This document shows positions 1 through 8,510 of a stretch of 64,000 bases of DNA, piece after piece. The DNA is from Pseudalkalibacillus berkeleyi (GTDB taxonomy: Bacteria; Bacillota; Bacilli; Bacillales; Fictibacillaceae). The stretch covers positions 1,488,001 to 1,552,000 of the forward strand of contig NZ_JAKIJS010000001.1 of the NCBI RefSeq assembly GCF_021608225.1. Direction: 5' to 3'. Position 1 is the stretch's first letter. Every line of letters starts with the position of its first letter. The translations under genes were made by a program, and so were the position numbers. The notes under the pieces are model-generated. The model worked only from the letters and a program-made list of their open reading frames with translations, did no database searches and had not been told where the DNA came from.

Positions 1-946
1 CAGAAATCGGCTCAGAAGTAGCCATTTGTACTGTTTTCGAGATTCCTTTTTGTACTTCTACATCATCAATCATTTGGTGTCTTTCGTACAATTTCTGCGT
101 CTCGTAATTTGCAAAAGCGTAATCGAGCATTTGTGTTACTTGAGCATTCCGTTCTTTCGTTGTAGGTGCACCCATAACAACTGCGATGACACGCATATCA
201 TTCTTTTTCGCAGTTGCTGTCAAACAATATTTCGCCTCATGGGTATAGCCCGTTTTCAAACCATCTACACCAGGGTAAAATTTCACAAGTTTATTTGTAT
301 TTACAAGCCAGAACTTTTTATCCGTGTTCTGACGTAAATAATCTTCATATTTGCCTGTGTATTTAGTAATTTGCTCGTACTTTAACAGCTCTTTGGCCAT
401 CAGGGCCATATCTCTTGCCGTACTGTAGTGTTCCTTTCCAGGTAGTCCGGTTGCGTTTTCAAAATTCGTGTTTTTCAATCCAAGTTCTTTTGCTTTATCA
501 TTCATTAGTTTAACGAAAGCATCGTTCGTACCCGCAATAAATTCTCCGAGCGCAACAGATGCATCATTTCCAGAAGCAAGTGCGATACCCTTCAACATCT
601 CTTCGACTGACATTTCTTCTCCAGCCTCTAAGAAAATTTGAGAGCCTCCCATCGAAGCTGCGTACTCACTCGTTCTCACTTTATCCTTCATGTTGATTTT
701 GCCTTTATGTAAAGCTTCCATCACGAGAATCATGGTCATAATTTTCGTCATACTTGCCGGAGGAAGCTTTTCGTCAGCATTTTTATCAAATAGAACTGTA
801 CCTGTATCTCTTTCAATCAAAATTGCAGAAGACGCTTTATTTGCAAGAGAATTAGCAGTAACATGATCCTCGTTTGCAAAAGCAGCTGGAGATACGACCG
901 TGAAGGCCATCACAACTACAAGAATACTAGTAAAAAAACGTTTCAT
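1..946 (-). CDS. dacF: D-alanyl-D-alanine carboxypeptidase DacF (3' end outside window)
   Basis: Penicillin-binding DD-carboxypeptidase that trims the terminal D-Ala of peptidoglycan stem peptides outside the membrane. The reading frame runs off the left edge, giving 315 residues of a family usually near 390. Residues 1-24 form a signal peptide ending AAFA. The serine-hydrolase triad motifs are visible: SMTK at 65-68, SGN at 125-127 and KTG at 231-233. The ATG follows a GGAGGGATTATGCA leader. In B. subtilis dacF follows the drm-pupG genes and precedes spoIIA; here pdp is inserted upstream and a terminator plus a 21-bp repeat array lie between, so dacF probably has its own promoter. Confidence 0.93.
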   Translation of the reverse strand, partial: MKRFFTSILVVVMAFTVVSPAAFANEDHVTANSLANKASSAILIERDTGTVLFDKNADEKLPPASMTKIMTMILVMEALHKGKINMKDKVRTSEYAASMGGSQIFLEAGEEMSVEEMLKGIALASGNDASVALGEFIAGTNDAFVKLMNDKAKELGLKNTNFENATGLPGKEHYSTARDMALMAKELLKYEQITKYTGKYEDYLRQNTDKKFWLVNTNKLVKFYPGVDGLKTGYTHEAKYCLTATAKKNDMRVIAVVMGAPTTKERNAQVTQMLDYAFANYETQKLYERHQMIDDVEVQKGISKTVQMATSEPIS

Positions 947-1062
947 TGCATAATCCCTCCATTCTTATTATTCTTATTTTTACCAATTTTGGTTGGTTTA
1001 TACTTATATTGGTAATTTGGATTAAGTGGAGGGAAGAGGTTTTTGTTGCGGGAATCACGGTA

Positions 1063-1188
1063 TGCACGATAAAACTTGAGTTTTGCACGATAAATTCCGA
1101 GTTTTGCACGATAAATTCCGAGTTTTGCACGATAAATTCCGAGTTTTGCACGATAAAACCTAATTTGTGCACAATAACCAGTTTTGAA
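1063..1188. repeat. Tandem 21-bp intergenic repeat, 6 copies (array 1)
   Basis: The core TGCACGATAA recurs exactly every 21 bp, starting at 1063, 1084, 1105, 1126, 1147 and 1168. The middle three units are identical and the outer ones diverge, the last being TGCACAATAA. It lies just beyond the pdp terminator and before dacF. Both strands stay open through it (7-residue repeats such as NSEFIVQ), but I see no start signal and regard it as non-coding. Confidence 0.9.
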
Positions 1189-1232
1189 ACTTTGCTAAGT
1201 CATAGTTGCGCGTATGTATACTTTTTTCACAT

Positions 1233-1283
1233 AAAAAAAGGCTGCCCCGTACACCTACTCTCATAGGTGTTTTGGGACAACCT
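1233..1283 (-). terminator. Terminator after pdp
   Basis: On the minus strand a 10-bp stem (AGGTTGTCCC with GGGGCAGCCT, two G-U pairs) encloses a second 7-bp stem (ACACCTA/TAGGTGT) and is followed by a run of seven T. It closes the deoB-pnp-pnp-pdp transcription unit 20 nt after the pdp stop. Confidence 0.85.
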
Positions 1284-1302
1284 GATTTTCATCATAGTCA
1301 GT

Positions 1303-2604
1303 TTACATAATTTCTTTATAGACAAGTGGTGGCGCATCGACTTTTTCAGATGAAATCGTATATGCATCACGTAATTTCTTCAATACGTCATCAACATTTT
1401 CTTGATTGCTGTGTAGAGTTGCGATTGCGTCGCCTTCTTTCACTTCATCTCCAACCTTCTTATGAAGGACGATTCCTACTGCTAAATCAATGACTGATTC
1501 CTTTGTCGCACGGCCGGCACCTAATAGCATTGCTGCAGTTCCTACTTCATTCGCAGTAATTTCTGATACGAATCCGGCTTTGTCTGCTACGAATGGAATT
1601 TGATGTTTTGCCTGTGGCATTTTGCTTGGATCGTCAATAACTGTTTCGTCGCCACCTTGTGCTTTTAAGAATGTCTTGAATGCTTCGATCGCTTTGCCAT
1701 TCTTCATCACATCAATTAGCATTTGGCGAGCTTCTTCTACTGTTTCAGCTTTTTTAGCTAGAACAACCATAAACGAACCAAGCGTCAGGCACAATTCTTC
1801 AAGGTCTTTAGGACCATTACCTCGTAACGTGTCCGCTGCCTCTTTTACCTCAAGCGCATTACCAATCGCAAATCCTAAAGGCTGGCTCATGTCGGAGATG
1901 ACTGCCATTGTGTTTCGGCCCACATTGTTTCCGATTTTCACCATTGCGTTAGCAAGTTCTTCTGCTTGCTCAACTTCTGTCATGAATGCCCCGGCTCCTG
2001 TTTTCACATCAAGTACAATCGCGTCAGCACCAGCTGCAATCTTCTTACTCATAATCGAGCTAGCAATTAGCGGTATTGAGTTAACTGTACCTGTAACATC
2101 ACGAAGTCCGTACAATTTCTTATCAGCAGGCGTTAAGTTACCACTCTGTCCGATAACGGCAATTTTGTTTTTATTAACAAGATCAATAAATTCGTTATTA
2201 TCGATTTCAACATGGAATCCCGGAACCGCTTCAAGCTTATCAATCGTTCCACCAGTGTGTCCTAGACCACGGCCTGACATCTTCGCTACAGGTACATCTA
2301 CCGCTGCAACTAGAGGCGCTAAAACAAGTGTAGTCGTATCACCAACTCCACCAGTAGAGTGCTTATCAACTTTAATTCCTTCTATTGCAGATAGGTCAAT
2401 TTTATCCCCTGAATCAACCATCGCCATCGTAAAGTTAGCGCGTTCTTCCTCTGTCATGTCTGTAAAATAAATAGCCATTGCGAGTGCAGACATTTGATAA
2501 TCAGGAATCTCGTTATTTGTGTAGCCCTCTATGATGAAAGTGATCTCTTCTTTAGAGAGTTCCTTACCGTTACGTTTCTTTTCAATTAAATCTACCATTC
2601 TCAT
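1303..2604 (-). CDS. pdp: Pyrimidine-nucleoside phosphorylase
   Basis: Cytosolic phosphorolysis of uridine, deoxyuridine and thymidine to base and (deoxy)ribose-1-phosphate. At 433 residues it has the usual family length and starts [17 protein letters not shown] like B. subtilis Pdp. The phosphate-binding [12 protein letters not shown] stretch near residues 80-92 and the [13 protein letters not shown] motif near 108-120 are characteristic. It is the last gene of the deoB-pnpB-pnpA-pdp run, 19 nt after pnpA, so its product pentose-1-phosphate feeds DeoB of the same operon. A strong terminator follows. Confidence 0.95.
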   Translation of the reverse strand: MRMVDLIEKKRNGKELSKEEITFIIEGYTNNEIPDYQMSALAMAIYFTDMTEEERANFTMAMVDSGDKIDLSAIEGIKVDKHSTGGVGDTTTLVLAPLVAAVDVPVAKMSGRGLGHTGGTIDKLEAVPGFHVEIDNNEFIDLVNKNKIAVIGQSGNLTPADKKLYGLRDVTGTVNSIPLIASSIMSKKIAAGADAIVLDVKTGAGAFMTEVEQAEELANAMVKIGNNVGRNTMAVISDMSQPLGFAIGNALEVKEAADTLRGNGPKDLEELCLTLGSFMVVLAKKAETVEEARQMLIDVMKNGKAIEAFKTFLKAQGGDETVIDDPSKMPQAKHQIPFVADKAGFVSEITANEVGTAAMLLGAGRATKESVIDLAVGIVLHKKVGDEVKEGDAIATLHSNQENVDDVLKKLRDAYTISSEKVDAPPLVYKEIM

Positions 2605-2622
2605 CCGATATCATTCCTTGTC

Positions 2623-3444
2623 TTAAACTTTTTCAATCACTGAGCGCAGCAATTGTTTAAAGGTCGGTTTCGTTCGGTTTGCTACCTCCACGACCTGTTC
2701 GTGTGTGAGTGGTTCAAGTTCCTCCGCAATCGCCATATCCGTTATACAAGAAATGCCGATCGTTTTCATATCCATATGACGAGCCACAATCACTTCCGGA
2801 ACCGTCGACATGCCGACTGTGTCCGCACCTACTGTTCGAAGCATTTTCAGTTCAGCACGAGTCATGTATGTCGGACCGCTGATTGAGGCATAAACCCCTT
2901 GTTGTAATGAAATGCCTTGTTCCTTACCAACTGATTTAACAAGTTCGATCAGTTCAGGTGTATACGCGGTACTCATGTCAGGGAAACGTGGTCCAAGCTC
3001 TTTATCATTCGGTCCGATTAATGGGTTTGCACCAGTCATATTTAAATGATCTTCAATAATCATTAAGTCTCCTGCTTGGAAATCCGGGTTCATTCCACCA
3101 CAAGCATTCGTTACGATGATCTGTTCAACACCGAGACCCTTCATGACGCGTACTGGGAAGGTGACTTCCTGCATTGTATATCCTTCGTAAAAGTGAAAGC
3201 GGCCTTGCATGGCAACTACAGTTTTACCGCTTAATTCCCCTATAACTAACTTACCTGCGTGACCTTCAACAGTCGATACAGGAAAATGTGGAATTTCAGT
3301 GTAGTCAATGTAAGTAGCGTGATTGATTTCATCAGCAAAATCTCCAAGACCTGATCCAAGAATTAGTCCAATCGTAGGCTGTTGCGCGGATTTCTGATGA
3401 ATCGCTTCAACAGACTCTTGTACTTCCTTCAATAGCTTAGACAC
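2623..3444 (-). CDS. Purine nucleoside phosphorylase paralogue A, altered base pocket
   Basis: Trimeric (NP-I, PNP/MTAP) phosphorylase, 273 residues, with GSGLG at 30-34, GRFHFYEG at 81-88 and the MSTVPEV loop at 212-218. Two residues that bind the 6-oxopurine in human PNP (Glu201, Asn243) are replaced: SGPTYMTRAE has Met194 where PNPs have Glu, and SCITDMA has Asp236 where they have Asn. MTA phosphorylases also lack the Glu and carry Asp at the second site. It may therefore prefer 6-aminopurines (adenosine, MTA). That preference is inferred; membership of the fold is certain. It sits 15 nt after its paralogue B. Confidence 0.85.
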   Translation of the reverse strand: MSKLLKEVQESVEAIHQKSAQQPTIGLILGSGLGDFADEINHATYIDYTEIPHFPVSTVEGHAGKLVIGELSGKTVVAMQGRFHFYEGYTMQEVTFPVRVMKGLGVEQIIVTNACGGMNPDFQAGDLMIIEDHLNMTGANPLIGPNDKELGPRFPDMSTAYTPELIELVKSVGKEQGISLQQGVYASISGPTYMTRAELKMLRTVGADTVGMSTVPEVIVARHMDMKTIGISCITDMAIAEELEPLTHEQVVEVANRTKPTFKQLLRSVIEKV

Positions 3445-3459
3445 GTATACCCCTTCTTC

Positions 3460-4278
3460 CTACATACTTTTTACAACTTGTTGGACAAGGTCCATGAAGT
3501 TGGTTTTAACTTTTTCCGTCGTCTCAATTACTTCATCATGCGTAAGTGGTTGGTCAAGAATACCCGCAGCCAAATTAGAAATACATGAAATACCGAGCAC
3601 TTCCATTCCACTATGCTTCGCAATGATCACTTCTGGTACCGTTGACATCCCAACAGCATCTCCACCAATGATTCGTAGCATTCTTACTTCTGCTGGTGTT
3701 TCATAGGAAGGTCCAGAATTGGCGATGTACACACCTTCTTGTAAGTTCATGCCAAGGTCGGAGGCAACGTCTTTTGCAATGCCTTGCAGACGATTTGAAT
3801 AGGCAGAAGACATATCTGGGAAACGAGCACCAAGATTGTTATCGTTTGGCCCGATCAGTGGGTTATCACCTGTATTGTTAATATGATCAGTGATTAGCAT
3901 AAGATCACCAGCGGAATAGTTTTCATTTATACCACCCGCTGCATTCGTAACAATCAACTGTTCAACACCAATTTCTTTCATCACACGAACCGGGAAGGTT
4001 ACTTTTTGCATGGAGTATCCTTCGTAATAATGGAAGCGACCTTTCATTGCAACGACTGTTTTCCCTTGGATCGTCCCAATGACAAGTTCTCCCGCATGTC
4101 CTTCTACTGTTGAAACAGGAAAGTTAGGGATGTCTCCGTAAGGGAAAGATACTGGATTTTCAATTTTATCTGCAAGCACTCCGAGTCCTGAGCCTAAGAT
4201 CAGACCAACAGTAGGCTTTTCTTCTATCTTTTCCGTAATATATTGTGCTGCTTGTTTTATGGTTTCAAGTTGTGTCAT
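3460..4278 (-). CDS. punA: Purine nucleoside phosphorylase paralogue B (PupG/PunA type)
   Basis: Phosphorolysis of inosine and guanosine and their deoxy forms to base plus pentose-1-phosphate. It has 272 residues, with GSGLG at 29-33, GRFHYYEG at 80-87, YETPAE with Glu193 and SCISNLA with Asn235. Both 6-oxopurine-binding residues are intact, so this is the orthologue of B. subtilis PupG, which also follows drm (deoB). It starts 10 nt after deoB and lies 15 nt before paralogue A. The two copies are clearly homologous over their full length, which indicates a tandem duplication, probably old given the divergence. Confidence 0.9.
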   Translation of the reverse strand: MTQLETIKQAAQYITEKIEEKPTVGLILGSGLGVLADKIENPVSFPYGDIPNFPVSTVEGHAGELVIGTIQGKTVVAMKGRFHYYEGYSMQKVTFPVRVMKEIGVEQLIVTNAAGGINENYSAGDLMLITDHINNTGDNPLIGPNDNNLGARFPDMSSAYSNRLQGIAKDVASDLGMNLQEGVYIANSGPSYETPAEVRMLRIIGGDAVGMSTVPEVIIAKHSGMEVLGISCISNLAAGILDQPLTHDEVIETTEKVKTNFMDLVQQVVKSM

Positions 4279-4288
4279 TGTTAGCCTC

Positions 4289-5473
4289 CTAGGACAATTT
4301 CTCTAAAATGCTTTTGCCATACTCTGGCGCTTGTACGCTGAAATTATCTGAAATGGTAGCACCGATATCAGCAAATGTTTTGCTCGTTGGAAGTTCCTTA
4401 CCGACAGCAAAATTTTTGTTATACGCAAGAAGGGGTACATATTCACGAGTATGATCTGTCCCATGGTGAATCGGATCGTTACCATGGTCAGCAGTAATAA
4501 GAAGTAGGTCATCTTCCCCTAGCTTCTCAAGTAGTTCAGGAAGACGAGCATCATACTCTTCTAATGCTTCCCCATATCCAATTGGATCGCGACGGTGACC
4601 GAATTTCGCATCGAAATCAACAAGGTTCAAAAAGCTGATACCTGTAAAATCACGATCTGCCGTTTCAATAATGCGGTCCATTCCATCCATATTGGACGTC
4701 GTACGTATAGCATCCGTAACACCTTCACCATCATAAATATCGGATATCTTACCAATTGCAATAACGTCATATTCTGCATCTTTTAACTCATTCATCACAG
4801 TCCGACCGAATGGTTTTAATGCATAGTCATGTCGATTTGAAGTACGTTCGAACGCACCTGGTTCACCTACAAAAGGTCTTGCAATTATGCGACCAACCAT
4901 ATATTTTTCATCAAGCGTTAATTCACGTGCCATTTTACATATTTCATATTGTTCTTCGATTGGAACAATCTCTTCATGTGCGGCGATTTGAAGCACAGAG
5001 TCAGCAGATGTATACACAATAAGCGCACCTGTTTTCATATGTTCTTCACCGAGCTCGTCAAGAATTTCCGTACCAGAAGCTGGCTTATTTCCGATGATTT
5101 TACGGCCACTCTTTTCTTCTAGTTCTTGAATCAATTCATCAGGGAATCCATCAGGAAATGTTTTGAATGGGTTTTCAATAAAAAGTCCCATAATTTCCCA
5201 GTGACCTGTCATCGTATCCTTTCCATTAGAAGCTTCTTGCATTTTGCCATAATGCGCTAACGGTTTCTCCGCTTTTTCAATTCCTTGAATTTCACGGATG
5301 TTACTCAAACCTAGTTGTCCCATGTTAGGCATGTTTAATCCGTTCATTTTCTCAGCAATATGTCCAAGTGTATCTGCACCAAGATCATTGAATTGTTCAG
5401 CATCAGGTGCCTCTCCAATCCCAACAGAATCCATGACAATCAGAAACACACGTTTGAATTTAGGTTCACTCAT
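4289..5473 (-). CDS. deoB: Phosphopentomutase
   Basis: Interconverts (deoxy)ribose-1-phosphate and 5-phosphate, linking nucleoside phosphorolysis to the pentose phosphate pathway; a cytosolic alkaline-phosphatase-fold metalloenzyme. At 394 residues it is normal length, with the N-terminal metal motif [13 protein letters not shown] (13-25), DTMTGHWE near 85 and the C-terminal metal site [19 protein letters not shown]. The ATG follows GGGAGGAG at 8 nt. First gene of the operon with two PNPs and pdp. A palindrome (5551-5568) sits upstream as a possible operator. Confidence 0.95.
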   Translation of the reverse strand: MSEPKFKRVFLIVMDSVGIGEAPDAEQFNDLGADTLGHIAEKMNGLNMPNMGQLGLSNIREIQGIEKAEKPLAHYGKMQEASNGKDTMTGHWEIMGLFIENPFKTFPDGFPDELIQELEEKSGRKIIGNKPASGTEILDELGEEHMKTGALIVYTSADSVLQIAAHEEIVPIEEQYEICKMARELTLDEKYMVGRIIARPFVGEPGAFERTSNRHDYALKPFGRTVMNELKDAEYDVIAIGKISDIYDGEGVTDAIRTTSNMDGMDRIIETADRDFTGISFLNLVDFDAKFGHRRDPIGYGEALEEYDARLPELLEKLGEDDLLLITADHGNDPIHHGTDHTREYVPLLAYNKNFAVGKELPTSKTFADIGATISDNFSVQAPEYGKSILEKLS

Positions 5474-5550
5474 TAATAAGTCTCCTCCCTAATTTGCACA
5501 CTATTTAATACCATTTCCAGTGAAACGGTCTATCAAACAACAGTCTGAAA

Positions 5551-5568
5551 AGGTCAGAAGTCTGACCT
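5551..5568. promoter_or_regulatory. Perfect palindrome upstream of deoB
   Basis: The arms AGGTCAGA and TCTGACCT are perfect complements separated by two bases, 78 nt before the deoB ATG. A further TCTGA half lies nearby at 5534. Size and position fit a repressor site for the nucleoside operon, but I cannot assign the regulator and saw no convincing -35/-10 pair beside it. Confidence 0.5.
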
Positions 5569-5586
5569 CTATCTTATTGAATTAGA

Positions 5587-5616
5587 AGTGCCCTACTTCA
5601 AGGGCACTTTTTTGAG
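5587..5616. terminator. Hairpin between deoB and xerD
   Basis: Arms AAGTGCCC/GGGCACTT with an 8-nt loop. The T-run follows on the plus strand, whereas xerD, whose stop is 70 nt away, is on the minus strand, where only TTCTAATT follows. It may be a weak bidirectional terminator of xerD. Confidence 0.55.
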
Positions 5617-5685
5617 TGTATCATGTTTTTTATCAGTTCGCACGTACTTTTATCCTGTGCTAAATGACTTATTTTTTAATGTACT

Positions 5686-6576
5686 TTACGCTCTTGGATG
5701 ATAGGTAGAATATACATCCTTTAAGCGAGTTTTCGTCACATGCGTATAGATTTGCGTAGTCGATATATCGACATGTCCGAGCAGTTCTTGGACCGCCCTT
5801 AGGTCTGCACCATTTTCGAGCAAATGTGTTGCAAAAGAATGCCTAAGAGTATGAGGTGTTAATTCCTTCTCAATTCTCGCATTCACAGTCAACTTTTTTA
5901 AAATCTTCCAAAACCCTTGTCTCGTTAATCGGTTACCATGATGATTTAAGAACAACGCATCGGTCGTTTTCTTTTTCAGCATTTTTGGTCGAGCTTCTTC
6001 TATATAATTGGTTAATGCTTTACTTGCCATTCTTCCGACTGGAATAATCCGTTCTTTATTCCCTTTTCCGAGACATCGGATGAACCCCATCGTCAAATGC
6101 GCATCAGACAAATCCAATTGAATCATTTCAGATACACGTATACCAGTCGCATACAGAAGTTCAATCATCGCTTTATCTCTTAAACCGTATGATGTCCCAC
6201 CTTCTGGCGCATCCATTAAGCGGTCTACTTCCTCTGTTGAGAGGATTTTAGGTAGACGTCGCTCTGTTTTCGGCGTTTCAATATGTACAGATGGATCTTG
6301 GTCGGAAGCCTTTTCTCTTAACAAGAATTGATGGAAGGAACGAATGGATGCAATTGTTCTAGCAATTGTAGTTGCAGCTCTACCGGAATCTTTCAAGTGA
6401 TAGAGATACTTCATAATATCGTTTCTCGTGATTGTATTATATGTTGAATGGTTGAGTTCTTTTTGCAAATATAGAACGTACTTTCTCAAGTCCCGTTCAT
6501 AGGATTGCAATGTGTTGTCAGCAAGACCTCTCTCCACTGTCAAGAAATGCATGTAATCCTTCACTTCGTCTAACAT
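5686..6576 (-). CDS. xerD: Tyrosine recombinase XerD
   Basis: Site-specific recombinase that with XerC/CodV resolves chromosome dimers at dif. 296 residues: an N-terminal SAM-like core-binding domain (about 1-85) and a C-terminal catalytic domain. The catalytic set is complete: Arg147 (ATGIR), Lys171 (GKGNK), His242 and Arg245 (PHTLRH), His268 (LGHVD) and Tyr277 (IYTHV). The gene lies between yqzK and deoB as in B. subtilis (ripX). The start has GGAG 10 nt upstream. Confidence 0.95.
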   Translation of the reverse strand: MLDEVKDYMHFLTVERGLADNTLQSYERDLRKYVLYLQKELNHSTYNTITRNDIMKYLYHLKDSGRAATTIARTIASIRSFHQFLLREKASDQDPSVHIETPKTERRLPKILSTEEVDRLMDAPEGGTSYGLRDKAMIELLYATGIRVSEMIQLDLSDAHLTMGFIRCLGKGNKERIIPVGRMASKALTNYIEEARPKMLKKKTTDALFLNHHGNRLTRQGFWKILKKLTVNARIEKELTPHTLRHSFATHLLENGADLRAVQELLGHVDISTTQIYTHVTKTRLKDVYSTYHPRA

Positions 6577-6590
6577 GAAGCAACCGCTCC

Positions 6591-6821
6591 TTATTCCCCA
6601 GTATCATAAAACAATTGTAAACGGTCGACCCAATTTATATATTCTTTCTCATGATAAGCTTCAAATACTTTAACTGCACGACCCTCAGGTTCATCGTATC
6701 GATGGAAATCCTGATACTCTTCATTTAACCATAAAAGCCCATAATAAAACAGGAGTGTGCAGAAGATAAACGCCAAAAATACCTTCGTCGTATTAAACAG
6801 TAACCGAATGAACGAAATCAT
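6591..6821 (-). CDS. yqzK: YqzK-like small membrane protein (DUF4227)
   Basis: 76-residue protein of unknown function found between fur and xerD in Bacillus. One hydrophobic segment near residues 6-28 ([20 protein letters not shown]) is followed by a charged tail, so it is probably a single-pass membrane protein. I chose the ATG at 6821 because AGGAGG precedes it at 7 nt; the frame stays open 15 codons further upstream without a ribosome site. It ends 14 nt before xerD and is likely co-transcribed with it. Confidence 0.8.
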   Translation of the reverse strand: MISFIRLLFNTTKVFLAFIFCTLLFYYGLLWLNEEYQDFHRYDEPEGRAVKVFEAYHEKEYINWVDRLQLFYDTGE

Positions 6822-7045
6822 TGGAAGTCCTCCTAGTTTGTCCTTTGTACAGGATATGCCCGTCAATCATAAGAATATACTAGAAAAAGATGAAAGCTTA
6901 GGAAGTCGTTGATTAGACGTTTAGGGGTGCGAAATTGTTCGTTCGTGTGGTTTTTAAATGTAAAAACGCCTTAAAAGAGGAGGAAAATCTCTATTTTATT
7001 GAAAAGCAGAGTTGAACGTGTATGAAAGACCCAACAAATTGGTGC

Positions 7046-7125
7046 TTATCTAGAAAAAATGAAAATTATCTAGAAAAAAACGATATTATCCAGAAAAATC
7101 CACATTTATCTAGAATTTCCCTCAA
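7046..7125. repeat. Tandem 20-bp intergenic repeat, 4 copies (array 2)
   Basis: TTATC(T/C)AGAA recurs exactly every 20 bp, beginning at 7046, 7066, 7086 and 7106, with A-rich variable sequence between. It lies immediately after the fur terminator. The unit differs in sequence from arrays 1 and 3 but shares their position and near two-helical-turn period. Confidence 0.85.
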
Positions 7126-7139
7126 TTCGATCATCCATT

Positions 7140-7172
7140 AAAAAAGGATTGACCATAGTAGTCAACCCTTCC
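7140..7172 (-). terminator. Terminator after fur
   Basis: Minus-strand stem AAGGGTTGAC/GGTCAATCCTT, 6-nt loop, then TTTTTTA, 15 nt after the fur stop. The stem belongs to the recurring (G)GYTGAC family noted elsewhere in the window. Confidence 0.85.
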
Positions 7173-7186
7173 ATTACTCATTCAGC

Positions 7187-7663
7187 TTATTTTGTCGTAA
7201 CCTCTTGTTCCATTGAAGTTTCAACCTTATCGTGACATCGATAGCAAATGCCGTGGAACGTCAATCGATGGTCCTTTACTTTAAAATTCCAGTCTTTTTC
7301 AACGATTTGTTCAACATCACCTAGTAAATCTTCTTGTATTTCATCAACAGCACCACATTCAATACATACTAAATGATGATGGAAGTGATCGGCACCTTCT
7401 TTGCGAAGATCATACCGTGAAACCCCATCGCCAAAATTGATTTTATCAACAATCTTCAATTCTGTTAGCAATTCTAATGTACGGTAAACCGTGGCGAGCC
7501 CAATTTCTGGAGCCTTATCTTTCACAAGAAGATAAACATCTTCTGCACTAAGATGATCTTCCTCTCTTTCTAACAAAACTCGAACGGTCGCTTCGCGCTG
7601 GGGGGTTAATTTATAGCTTTGAGAATGAAGCTGTTTCTTTATGCTTTCAATACGATTTTCCAA
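7187..7663 (-). CDS. fur: Ferric uptake regulator Fur
   Basis: Fe2+-dependent dimeric repressor of iron uptake genes. 158 residues from the TTG start at 7663, which gives the typical N-terminus (M)ENRIESIKKQLHSQSYKLT; GGGAGGG lies 6 nt upstream and overlaps the GTG that opens the longer frame. Winged helix about 15-85 with the recognition stretch GLATVYRTLELL; metal-binding HFHHHLVC and paired CxxC motifs (CIEC, CYRC) in the C-terminal dimerisation half. The promoter upstream has consensus hexamers overlapped by an AT-rich dyad. Confidence 0.95.
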   Translation of the reverse strand: MENRIESIKKQLHSQSYKLTPQREATVRVLLEREEDHLSAEDVYLLVKDKAPEIGLATVYRTLELLTELKIVDKINFGDGVSRYDLRKEGADHFHHHLVCIECGAVDEIQEDLLGDVEQIVEKDWNFKVKDHRLTFHGICYRCHDKVETSMEQEVTTK

Positions 7664-7686
7664 TTCGAACCCTCCCACACATTATG

Positions 7687-7724
7687 TATAATATCATTAT
7701 AAGCGTGGGTGAAAATAGTGTCAA
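7687..7724 (-). promoter_or_regulatory. SigA promoter of fur with PerR/Fur-like box
   Basis: Minus-strand -35 TTGACA (7719-7724) and -10 TATAAT (7696-7701) are both perfect with a 17-nt spacer. TTATAATGATATTATA (7687-7702) covers the -10 and resembles the 7-1-7 Fur/PerR operator. In B. subtilis fur is repressed by PerR, so peroxide-responsive control is a reasonable inference. Confidence 0.75.
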
Positions 7725-7777
7725 ATTGTAATTATTTTAATCTGTTCTTTATATTAAATATTATCTAATCCTTATTA

Positions 7778-8428
7778 TCAACTGAATAAATGGATCGTTG
7801 ATTTGATCAAAGATGGTGATAGGAAAGCTTCTATAAACGATGCGCTTGCAACCAAAATCATGATTACGATCACGGTCATCGTATACTTAAACAGCAATGG
7901 CATTAGCGGGGTTTTCATTCTATTTGAGAATTGAGCTTTAATCATCGTCAATGAAATCGCCACAGCAGCGGTTGTTACTAGCACGAATGCTGGAATCAAA
8001 ATGAGGTTCTGAGGTAAGACAGAAACGAAAGATAAAAGAAATCCTTGCCACCCCATTTGGTTAACGAGAAATCCAACGGTGAAACCAACAACCATTCCTT
8101 TAAGAAATAATAAAACTAGAATAACTGGCAATCCGATGATTGATAAGCCGAGCAACCAAATTAACCCCATATACTTTAAATAGTGTAGGAAGCTTTGGGT
8201 AAACATGGCGGAAGCACTCGCCACTTCTCCTTCAGAAACTTGTCCGAAGAATCGGCTTAAATAATGAAACAGATCTTCCTTCTGCATTAAGCTCAAGCTA
8301 TTAACGATTACAGCTCCAAACACAATGCCCATCATTAATAAAACGACAGTAAACGTATATAAAGATGAGTGTTCTTGTATATGTTGTGAGAATGATCGTT
8401 TCATGTTTATGGTAAGCCGGTGCTCCAT
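7778..8428 (-). CDS. spoIIM: Stage II sporulation protein M
   Basis: Membrane subunit of the SpoIID-SpoIIM-SpoIIP complex that degrades septal peptidoglycan and drives engulfment in the mother cell. 216 residues against about 214 in B. subtilis, with five to six hydrophobic segments (about 24-46, 84-104, 107-123, 131-160, 186-206) and the conserved GLSIIGLPVILVLLFLKGMV stretch. The start has GAGGGAGG 7 nt upstream. Its place next to fur and endoQ matches B. subtilis. Control by SigE is expected for the family; I did not identify the promoter. Confidence 0.92.
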   Translation of the reverse strand: MEHRLTINMKRSFSQHIQEHSSLYTFTVVLLMMGIVFGAVIVNSLSLMQKEDLFHYLSRFFGQVSEGEVASASAMFTQSFLHYLKYMGLIWLLGLSIIGLPVILVLLFLKGMVVGFTVGFLVNQMGWQGFLLSFVSVLPQNLILIPAFVLVTTAAVAISLTMIKAQFSNRMKTPLMPLLFKYTMTVIVIMILVASASFIEAFLSPSLIKSTIHLFS

Positions 8429-8510
8429 TTTATTGCCTCCCTCTTCATCTCTTAATTCATCATATGAGAGATTTCATAGAGTATGACAACTAGGCAACCA
8501 CATTCTCATT

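Noticed and set aside
1063-1188. CRISPR array
   Set aside because: Units follow each other without unique spacers and the period is only 21 bp; same for arrays at 7046 and 45131. No cas genes.
927-1266. Repeat proteins encoded across array 1 (both strands)
   Set aside because: Frames stay open only because the 21-bp period is a multiple of three; no ribosome site, and one frame runs into the dacF promoter and start.
5587-5616. Terminator of a plus-strand gene
   Set aside because: The T-run is on the plus strand but no plus-strand gene precedes it; frames there are shadows of deoB and xerD.
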